Positions 51,101 through 63,100 of a stretch of DNA of 64,000 nucleotides are shown here, one piece after another. The stretch lies in contig CM068590.1 of the NCBI GenBank assembly GCA_035048485.1, forward strand, positions 18,340,774 through 18,404,773, given 5' to 3'. The DNA is from Pteria penguin. Lineage: Eukaryota > Mollusca > Bivalvia > Pterioida > Pteriidae. The notes beneath the pieces were generated by a model, which was not told the origin of the DNA, made no database searches, and worked only from the letters and a program-made list of their open reading frames with translations. Position 1 is the first letter of the stretch. The number at the start of each line of letters is the position of its first letter. Both the position numbers and the translations under genes were made by a program.

Positions 51101-54100
51101 CTTACTGTCTTACATTTAAGTATATGACAGTCTATGAAATATGAATTAATTTACATAGTGAAATTTTGTGGTGAAACTTAGTTTGTAACCTTTGTAAGCA
51201 ATAAAACTAGAGTTGTCCTAACCAGAACAAATACCCACTATGACAACAAAGTTAACATGTGCAATAATTCAAGATCCCAGATACATTACTGGTATAAGTG
51301 TAATGGATGTCCCACTTGTACATTTTGAGAAACATGCTTTGCTAATCTTCTTAAACACACAAAAGGACAGGGTGATTTACCACATACCCTCCCCAAACTT
51401 TATTTGTGGGGGGTAGGAAAACAAATAAACTAAACAATGGGTTAATACTTTTAATGTAATTTCAAGAACTGACTTATTCAACCAATTCACTTTATTACAG
51501 TCGACTATTTCCATTGCTGTCCTTGCAATCAAAGCATATATAATCTTGGTTGTAAAGGACATGTTTTCTCACTAGACCTAGGAAATCATGAGTCTCATTA
51601 CAGTCTTGGGACTCATCTTCATTACAAATGTAAAAGAAAACACAAGCTTTGGTGAGTCCCAAACTCATTTTTGTGAGTCGAGGACTCATCTAGGTGAGTT
51701 AATGAGAACACTGAAAGAAAGAACTTAATGAAAGCAACATTGACAATAACAGCATCATAAAACAGGAACAAACATTCAGATTTCAAATAAGAGCCCTACG
51801 AAGAAGTTTCCCTCATATGAACTGAACTTCTGACCACTGACCTCGAAAAGTGTACAAGAATTTATCCAACATCATAAGTGCAAACTTGATATGTAGAAAG
51901 TCTATTAGGTACTGGATGTGACAGACACTAAAGGAACTAATGTACTAAAGATTTAATATAAATAATGTAAATAGTTATATCTATATATCTGAGGCTAAGG
52001 AACATTTTACATACAGCTTGATATATGAAAAAAGAACTTACTCAAAATTTCCATTATCCACCCCCACATCTCGATCTGTTGCTGTGAAGTTAGCCAGAAT
52101 AGTGTTGACAGGTACATTTTCATCTTTTTCTCTAAATTCACTTCCTGGTGTAATAATGGGTGTTTCATCATTGACATCTTGAACAGTTATCTCAATATAG
52201 GCTGTGTCCTTGAACTTTGAGTCACTGTCCTTGACCTCTATTGTGAGATTGAAAAAGCGTTCGGTTGGATTCTCATAATCAGGTTTCTGAAATAGAAAAT
52301 CATCTTATGTACAAACAAACTTACCAGGAATAGCCATTTCTTAAAAATTTAACTGCGACAATATGCTATGAAAGTATTTTTTCAAAAACTTTTCATCTTC
52401 AAGTTGTACAATATTTATGTTGAACTTTATGTGTCCCTGCTTTTCCATCAAAATGGTATTGTCATTTAATCAGTAATGAGAGGTTTATTGAAATAATTTT
52501 GAAATAACAAGATCGATAGTTTTCTTAAAGTTTGACAATGATGATTTCACTATTAGAGACAATACTTTTTAAATTAAAAGAATTTTAAGTTTAAATGAAA
52601 ACTTGAGGAGAGGTTTTTTGAGTGTACAACTTTTCTTTGACTTCTCAAAAACATATATAGAATGAATAATGAACACAAGGAATTATAAAAATCTTCTGGA
52701 ACTTACTTTGTAAACCTCTAGGACACCTGTTCTTACAAGAGAGCCTATCTTTCGTTCTTCTGGTCGCATAGAAAAGAAAGTATTGCCGTCCCCAATGAGG
52801 TCAAAATTAAGAGTATCATTGATGTCAGCATCGGTGGCAGAGATAACCATGATTCGGCCAGTGTGGGTTTCTGGAATTGTTGTTGCATAGATCTTCTGAC
52901 TGAAGGTCGGAGCGTTGTCATTGATGTCACCAATGTTGACAGTGGCTGTGGCAGTAGTGAATAATTGAGGATTTCCATTGTCTTTGGCCTTGACCTGTGG
53001 AATAAATAAATTAAATTATATTCTCAAGAGGAATTATACTTTTTCATTAGAACTATATAATGTTTACAAGAATGCAGCAACACATAGGAAAACATATGCA
53101 ACATCAAGAAGAGAAAATATCAGCCTAAAAACAAATCAAAGATATATTTCATAGGTCTTGTTGGCAGATTTGACTCCATATTTTGATTTTTGAAAGCTGA
53201 TTTTCTGCAAAAAAAGTGCTAAGCCTTATCAATCATTTCTTGTGATTTTCCCTTCATTTTCATTAGATAAATTAACATCTAAACATCCGTCTGCTGCCAA
53301 TTTTTCCCTAAAAACAAGCCACAGAAACAAAACAATTATTCATATTTACTGTACATTCTGATTTTCATTACACAAGTAGTAATATATCACTACATCACAT
53401 CAGAAATTACTGACAATGCTCTTATTATACTGTCCTCATTTTTTAGATTTACTCACTCACTTAATTTGTTGTTCACCAAATTTTCATTCTTTAACTTCAA
53501 AAGCTCAATTTTCAATGATCCATGACTTTTGAGGTTTACTGTATTTGTTTCAAATTAACATTAATGGCAGCCATAACAACAAACATTCAAAAAATATATC
53601 AATTACATTAATAAAAGCTCATTTTATGCCACTTTACCTGGAAGGTAAATACAGGATTAGTTTCTCTGTCCAGATTGTTTACTGTTGTAAGCACAGATCC
53701 ATCGGTTTCCAAACGGAAAGCATCTCTAGGTACTTGGCTTCCAGGGACCATTTCAAAAGTCACATGAGCATTCTCACCGAAGTCGTAATCAAAAGCCTTA
53801 ATGGTCATCACTGATTTACCTGAAAATACAGAAAATCGACTTTGATATGGTTGACGGTGTTTTCTAAAGATGATAATGAGACGATGACAACTGATACATA
53901 TTTTCTTAAATATCTTTCAACACTGCTTGTTTTGAAATTATAAACACAGTCTTCAGTGATATCAACCACATTTTATTTCTTATTGCAGATTAATGTAATA
54001 GTGACAAATTATTGATCAAAACTACAAAAAAATCAAATTCCTCTTTTAGCATGATTACATTTAAGATTCAATTGATTTGGCCACTTTCCACATGAAGTTC

Positions 54101-57100
54101 ACTAAAAAAACATTGAGCAGCACTATTTACAAGATGACAATAATTATTTTCATGATTAACATTCATAAGTTTATAAACAGCATGCTTCTTACCTACTTCC
54201 GACATCTCTGGCACCTGGCCAGTTAGAGAAGATGTATCAAATATTGGTGCATTATCGTTGATGTCAATTGGGAAAATCTGAATGGTAGCATAACCTGTCA
54301 AACTGGTACCAGATCCAGGCTCGTCTATTGCCAATACGTTGAACTGATACACCTCTCTGCCATTGGGTTTATCCCGATCTAATTTTCCGAGGAGGCGCAG
54401 GGCTCCAGTCTGTTTATCGATTGAGAACAGATTTGTGATAGTGCTGTCTCCCTGTGACAGTTCGTAATTGATGCCTTTTGCTCGATTGATATCTGGATCT
54501 GTTGCTGTAACCTACATGTATAACATGGAAGATGAACACTATTTTGCAGTGACATCTTTATTGGTTACTTTTTTGTTTTTGGCATTTTCATTTTGTATTG
54601 AAGTGCAGCAGGCATTTTCACAAAGAATCGTAAGTTTTTCCATAAGTTTTTTTAAGTACAGATTCCTTAATAACAACAGAATTTATTTTTTATGTACGTA
54701 AAAGAAATTATGAATGAGTCTTTGTGAAAATGCCTGTTGATCATTATAGAAAGTAGTTGATATGGAGATCAGCATAAGTTTTTCATCCTACTGTCTTCTA
54801 TATAGTATATTTACACACACTAAGTAAGTATAAAATTGATAACTTAGCTATAAATTCCAACTTAGCAGACACAAAAATACAAAATTCTGTTCCCACAAAA
54901 TATTGTAAAAGCTGTATATAAAGAAAACTTTATAGTGACCTCAAAACAGAGGCGACCTTTATACTAACGTTCAATTTGCAAGAAAACACAGAAAATGGAA
55001 TTTACAATATGGCCTTTATATGCAAGGAACCTCTTAACAGAGAACACCATTAGAGGAGGTTTTATTGTATACCAAATTAAAAATTTCATGAAATATATAA
55101 AAGTGAACAAAGGACCATTGTAAAGACTACAATTGTTTCAGTCTATGTGGCTGTTTGACCTTAATGCACTTTACATTGTATTTACTAGAATCAACATACT
55201 GTCAATATGGGAGGTTTTCCAGAATAATCATCATTCTCTGTGATGTTTGTTATGACGTATGTACTCTTCGTAAAAACAGGAGGGTTGTCATTGGTGTCCA
55301 GGATTGTGATTTTCACTTTAGTCTTATTAGAGTAAAATGTGTCGTCCACTGACAAGGTAAGGGTGTATTCCTGTAAAAGATCAATCAATCATTGAAATTA
55401 GACCAATCAAATAAAAATTTCATGATATTTTATCAATCACCTAAAACGTATATCTCATCTATAATACTGTAGCAAGTAGCATATAAAGTAATGGAAAGAC
55501 TGAGATTCAAATTCTGGTTTATTGATTGACAGATTGATTATTTTTTACATCCATGATTATTTCAATTATGGTGACGGCATCTGTCTGATGCATCCCATAC
55601 AAATTTTTACCAATGCAACGGAGCCGTTCGAAGCAGTGAGGGATCTTTTTTTACGTGCCACACCTACTGTGAGACAGAACCTTGATTTTTACTATCTCAT
55701 ACGACACACAAAACAATGATGCTCACGGCAGGAATCGAACCCGGACCTTTCAGTCAAAAGCCAAACACCACATCCAATGGGCCATACCCGCTTTCAATTC
55801 TAGGACCATTCTGGTTACAGAGTAGAAAATCTACCAACTTAGTATTCTGTGTTTATATCTCAGTCTTCCTTAATAAAATTAGGCTAAGAACAAATACTAA
55901 TTGTCTTGGTTCTCGACTTGAAATTACTACATAAAGCTTGACTGGATTTCATATTCCGCAACTTACATTAGGTTCCTGTTCGTAATCAAGATTCCCAGCT
56001 ACCCTGATCTCCCCTGTCCGTCTGTTGACATCAAACAAGCTAGACCCCTCAAGGGTGTAGGTGAAAGTAGTGGAATTTATTTCTGTACAACAGAAAACAT
56101 TCAAGATGAAACATAAAGATAAATACAAACCGTAAGTCCGAAAATCATGAAACCAGGGGACATACAAAATCATTGAAAATCAAAACCAAGTGGAAAATAA
56201 CAAAATGTATCTACTTGAAGAGCATATGTGAACCCCTATGATAGAGTGAGATCAGGTGCCTGGGGAGAGTAGGCATCTCCTGCTTGCTAGCAACACCCGT
56301 CACATATACCCAGTAGAAAGAGTCAAATCGTGTAAATTCCATATATATTCATACATGGAGAAGTCAAAGTACGTAACCTTCTAGCATAGAAGGTTTCAAA
56401 TCGGTGTAAAATGATCGGAATCAGTCTCAGTTTAGAATATACATTTTAACTTTCATAGAAACTTTTTCATAAAAAAATATCATCCGAGTACTCATATAAA
56501 TGTCTTATTTAAATTTTCAGAAAGGTTTTCATCATCTTAACTTTTTGATAACTGAAAGATAAATCAATACACTATGAACATCTGCAGTTAGATAATGATA
56601 TCACAGAAAAAATAAAATAATCTATTTTTTAAGTTTTACGCAATAAAACTACTTTGCTAGTCCCTATGCTTTAAATTTGATTTTTGCATTTCTGTTAAAA
56701 CTGTATTAGTATACCATCTTTATCTTTGGCTTCTATCTTCACAATGGTGGTTCCAATAAATGAATCTTCCTTAACTGTGGCCTCGTACAAAGATTTTTCG
56801 AAGTATGGAGAATTGTCGTTGACATCCTGTATGATAATTTGAACTGCTGCCGAACCTTCAATTAAGGGAAGCAAATATCATCGAATCACGTAAATAATAC
56901 AGAGAACTTTGATGCAATACATTTCTATTGAAGAACTTATCTTAACAATATACCTTCTCTCTGAATTTTACATGATGTAAGCAGCCTAATGTCTGACAAA
57001 CCACATTTTGCCGGGATTTTCATTATGACTTTATTACTTTGATCATGACGTCACAATAATTTGACACAAAATGTCATGTCAGACACTGCCACTTACATCA

Positions 57101-60100
57101 CGTAAAATTTAGAGGAAGGTGTATTCTAAGTCAATTCATGAAAATAGAAATAAAATTTTTCTGAATTTCATTCAATATTTGAAAATATCTAGAGTTCCAT
57201 CTACCTATCGGTATTCTTAAAAAAAATATTTAAAAATTAAAACAAAGAGTACTGATGTAACACTAAATATTCTGATGTTATCTTAATATGTGTATTTAAA
57301 TACACTGAAATATGGTAACATTCATGAAAGCAAGGAAGATCAATAGATAGACTAATGGATAGAGAGACAGACAAACTAAATGATATGAGCAAAAATCCCA
57401 AAAGTGAATCAACAGCCTATTTCCAAGATTTTGATTTCAGTTTGAAATTCTTAAATATTACCATAAAAAGCATTCACAACCCATAAACCTGGACATGTTT
57501 ATCATAGAAATTTAATCATTACAAATCAGAGAGTAAATCTGTGTACTTGTGTTTGAGTAAACATCACTGTATTTTTTATGGATTGTTCACTTTGTAAGCT
57601 TTTCGTCAAAATTAATCTAAAAGAATTTTGTTCATATCACGTGCATTTGAATCTAAGATTTCATTAAAAAAAATAACAAGACTTGAAAATGACCTATTAA
57701 CAGCTAATACTTATAGATGAAGAATATCCAGTACACACACCTGTATTGGGCCCAGTGACATCTGGACGCCCAGATTTAGATCCATCTATGGCTAGAGCAG
57801 TGACAAAGTAATAGCCAACTGTCTCACGGTCAAATACTTGGCGTGTTGTTATGTTACCATTCTTAGGATCGATTACAAACAAGTCCTTGCTGGATCCTGT
57901 CAAATCGTATGTCAACTGAAATTGAAAGTATAAATTATAAAATACACCATGCTCGCATTAGAACTAATAATACATGTACAGTACTTTGCAATATCATATC
58001 ACTGTTGTATATAAAACTGTGTAGAAATTAATAAAATGACTTGTAATTTTTTTCAATAGTATAAACTTTAAATATCTTTATAACATTCTTAACAACTACG
58101 GGAATATTGTTTTTTTCTATAAACTGATAACAACATGTATTTACTAGTACATTCACACTCTTTGAAGTTGAACAAAGTGCACACTTACCAGATTAAATGG
58201 TGACGTCAAATCACCATCGGTAGCAACAATAGCAGACACAGGGGATCCCACTGGAGAATTCTCCTTGACATAGATATCTATTTTACCAGAGAAGGGGTTG
58301 ATGTTCTGGAACTCTGGGTTGACATCATTGACATCAATCACATTTATCTTAACAATATTGTCGCTATACACCCCTGACCTTTCAGCTCGGTTCTGTAAAT
58401 AAGATTTCATCAATAGCGAGTTTTATGCACATTTTTTAAATATCATGTAATGTATGAAGCTCAGGAAAAGTAAGCAATTTAAAGAAAATAAAAAATGACT
58501 ATTATGTGATAAAAGTTTACAAAAGAGAATCTCCTCAATGTAGGTATGGTAATCACACATGTAAAATGCACACCCCTGTGTAATGTGCATCTTTCAAGAT
58601 GGGAGAAAGTGTCAAGACAAAGTTTACTTCCTATTCATAACGCACAGGATAAATTTCAATGAAAAGAAATAAGTTAGCAGGTGCCAAGTTGAGAGAGTTG
58701 TAATTATTTGGTCTTCATGGTGATGGTCAGTGATTACTGTGAAGGAATCTTGGGTACATACTAATCTGATAAAAAATTTTTAAAAGTAAAACAAACTTTT
58801 ACACAAGAAAGAGTAAGCAGTTAACACCACTATACAAATAACCTGATCGGCTATTTTATGATATTGTGTTATCTGCCCTTTGGGTAGTAATGTGATGGAG
58901 ACCAATTTTATGGATATCAACGTAAAATTAGGGGAAATAAAGGTACCCCAAAAAATTTCCACCATATCAGCATATGCCTCCTGAATTCCTTTTTGCAACA
59001 ATAGTTACAAAGTGAGATACATTTTCAAAATGGGAAAACGTGAAAATGACAAATAATGACTTACTGATGCTCGAATTATTATAGTGAACTCCTTCGTAGT
59101 CTCGTAGTCCAAAACTTTATTAATGGAAATATCGACTGACTGACCGTCAGGCAACGTTTTAATAAAGAAATGCCCAGACGGATCCCGATCTGATAATCTG
59201 TTGTTCAGTCCTACGATGTTGAAGTCCAGTCCAGGATCCGACACATCTGTGATTCTGTTTTGGGCTTTGACCCGACCTACGACGAAGTTGACGCTTTCTG
59301 ACTCTTTAACAGAGAACTGAGGGTTTTCAACGTCCCATGATGGTGGAAGAACATTTGGGTCTGTGCTGATGGTAATAGACACAGCAACAGTGGCACTACG
59401 ACTTGGGGTGCCACCATCAGCTGCCATGGCAATCAGTGACACACTGCTTCCCTTTAAAAATAATCAACAGGTCAGATTGTTTGATTTTATTGAAAGCATG
59501 CTCTATTAGACAAAGCAAAGTAAGACTTTGGTTTATTACTTTTTGAGAAAATATTAGTTCATCCTGTGATATGTTCACTACAATCCATCTGTTTAAGATG
59601 ATCAAACCCTTTCTATAATTACTTGTCAAATCAAAGATTGCTAAATTTAAAAAGATGTTTCCAAAGTAATAATATTTTCAAAATATTTGTAAATTACAAC
59701 TTGCTACTAATAGGTTGCCAATATTGATTGTTTAATGCACTGGGTCATGGCAAAAATTTGATTAGTTTAAAAGTAATCCTATTTCTTAAATCAACTGATC
59801 ACAAAATTTCATGATTAAAAAACAAGAGGTCTTTACTGTAAAACACTTTGTATTTACAAGGAATTTATTTTCATATAATTGTGTGATTGAACGTTCCATT
59901 TATGCTCGAAAAAGTGTTAAATCAAATAACGACACAAGAGTTATCATCTTTGCCATACCTCAGACAAACGTTGTATATGTATTGTGACGTCATAAATTCA
60001 GTAAATATTCTACGAAAGCAATGTGTCAATTATAATTCCTTGTAAAAAAAATGTACTGCTCTTGATTTGACTACTAAACTGAAATACAAATAATAATGGC

Positions 60101-63100
60101 TTCTCACAAAATTCATGTCTCGCAAATATAAACAAAACAAGATGATCATTAAATAAGTCACAAGAAATTTAACTTTTTAACAGTACTTACAGTCGGAGTG
60201 AGAGATTTCGCTACTGATATCACCCCAGTATCTCGATCTATACTGAAGTAATCACCGGGATTGGTTGAAAGGGAATAGAGGATATTAGCATTTAAACCAA
60301 GGTCATTATCATTTGCTTTAACTGTCAGCACATTCTCTCCAACAGAGGCAGCCTTCAAAATTCTTCCTAAAATGTTAAAAAAAACCCCATCATATGTTGA
60401 ACTTGAATATAGGGTTCAGACATTTAAATCCTGTACATATCTTTTTTAAGATTTTGTCTTTGTCGTGTGATGAAAGACAAAAACATGGCAACCAATAAAC
60501 TTAACTATTTTGTGGGAATTTTCTTATATTGCTGTCTAAAACAGTAGACACACTTTGTACTAAGGCTATTTTTTTTAATAGTATCATTAAATTTTGTCAT
60601 ATCACCTTTGAAAGCTCTTGAAAAAATGATTTTGGGCCAAATGGCAGTTTGATTTGATACAAATGAGCCCCAGAAATGAAAGTCTTTGGAAAGTAAAACA
60701 ATCGAATTCATTTCTTTTAAAAGAAACATAAAATATGACCTTCCATGTGAAAGTTCAAGTGAGATTCAGACAAACTTCAAAGTACTAGCTTGTATGATGA
60801 TTAACTGGTACATGTATGATTTCAAGATTTCTTAACTGAAAGTGTGTTTCACAAGTGAAAAATAAGAAACTCATTAGTTTCCAGTACATGTATTTCATTA
60901 TTGCAAGAAATCACACTTAAACTCAAAGTAGTGAATTTTACACAGTAGTGAACAAGAGCCTGGGGCGCGGAAACATTTAAATCAAAGACTGATTAATTGA
61001 TCGATTATTGTTTTACGTCATTCCACAATTATTTCACATATATGGCGACAGTATCTGCTTGATGCACTGCATAGAAATTTCTACCTTTGAAACGAACCCA
61101 CCCGAAGTTTCAAGGGATCATTTACATGTCAAGCCTACCATGACATAGGACTTCGGTTCTTATTGCCTCATCTGAATGACAAGACACAAGTGTACCCAGG
61201 GTGGGAATCAAACTTGGGACCTCTAGGTCATAAGCTGACCACCTCATCCACTGGTCCACTGGTCTGGGTTACTGGTGTTCAAATAAATAAGATTCAGATA
61301 AGATAGCACAACCACCGAATGGTAACCACTCACCACTGTACTGAGTCGCTGTGAACACTGGATCATTGTCATTCACATCTCCAACGGTTATAGGGAAAGT
61401 ACAATAGTCATCCAGGGGAGGCTGACCTTTGTCCACAGCTCGTACTGTTATAAACAAGTTACGCGATGTCTGGGTCTCACGATCTAACTTCTCCTTTGTC
61501 ACTAATTGTCCTGAAATATTCAATACAAACATTCCATACAATGATACAAAGAAATATATATACAAAAACTCATCGAACATGTTTCCATTTTTTCTAATAC
61601 CATAGCACATTCATATCATCTACATGATGACAGTCATGATTTAAAATCCAGAATAACCAAATTATTCAGATGATAACAAAATCTCACCAGTAAATCTACT
61701 ATGACTCTGTTTCGAAAAAAAAAATCAACTCAAAATTGAAGAGTATAGCAAGTTCCTGAACAGCAGCTCAAATCTATCACTAAAGTCCCATAACACATGA
61801 GCTCATACTTTGATGTTTCATACAAAACACAAGTTTTTATACAGTATTTATTATCAAAACATCTCTTATATTAACTTACCCGTTGTCTTGTTAATGGAGA
61901 AGAACTGTGCCGTATTTTTGGAGTCTTGAATGATATAGTACTCCACCACTCCATTTTCTCCACGATTTGTGTCTTTAGCATTTACCTATAAAATGTAAAA
62001 TGAACTTTAAATAATATATGCCTTCCTTTCATTATTCAATATTCTGTACTTGTGTATATGGGAAACATGATGGATATCATGATGGACCTTGACCTTTTGA
62101 TGTTATAATTCCAAATTTCTTCTATCAAAATCATACTTCTATATATGGAGCAATAGGAATGAAGATAAAACTACACAGTGAACATTTCAAAGGAACTTGG
62201 GTAACTTTGGTTATATAACCTTGACCTTCATTGTAATAACCCTCAAAATGACACATACATGTGTTTCTAAATATACAACATCTATAGCCCATAATGCATA
62301 TACAAAGTAAATGACATCTGCAAAGTGAGAGATTATTGATATGTTATAAAAAGATATTTTTTCTGACACCTTTTATTAAGGCCTTGACCTTTAAAATCAT
62401 GAACCCCAATACCATTAGGTAATGTTCTTTTACCTTCATTTCAATATCAAAACTTAAGTACAGAGTAAAATATGCTCAAGTTATTGTATTACTAATTAAT
62501 ATATGGTGAGAAATAGATAATGAATGGATGGTCAGATACCAAGACCAAATCATCACCAAATGAGAAAGAAAAACGAAAAGAAAACTGAATAATTTAAAAA
62601 GCTAAAGTCAAGACACCCAGTGATTTGTTAAGCATGGTCCACAGTCCTTACAACATGATTTTGTAAGATAGACTTTGCATTGCTTGAATTAATAGCTTAC
62701 CTGTGTGACATAGACCCCTGGCTCCTGACCCTCTAACACTTCAGGTTTATAATCAATAGCTTACCTGTGTGACATAGGCCCCTGGCTCCTGACCCTCTAA
62801 CACTTCAGGTTTATAATCAATAGCTTACCTGTGTGACATAGGCCCCTGGCTCCTGACCCTCTACTACTTCAGGTTTATAATCAATACTTTACCTGTGTGA
62901 CATAGACCCCTGGCTCCTGACCCTCTAACACTTCAGGTTTATAATCAACAGCTTACCTGTGTGACATAGGTCCCTGGCTCCTGACCCTCTAACACTTCAG
63001 GTTTATAATCAACAGCTTACCTGTGTGACATAGGCCCCTGGCTCCTGACCCTCTAACACTTCAGGTTTATAATCAATAGCTTACCTGTGTGACATAGGCC

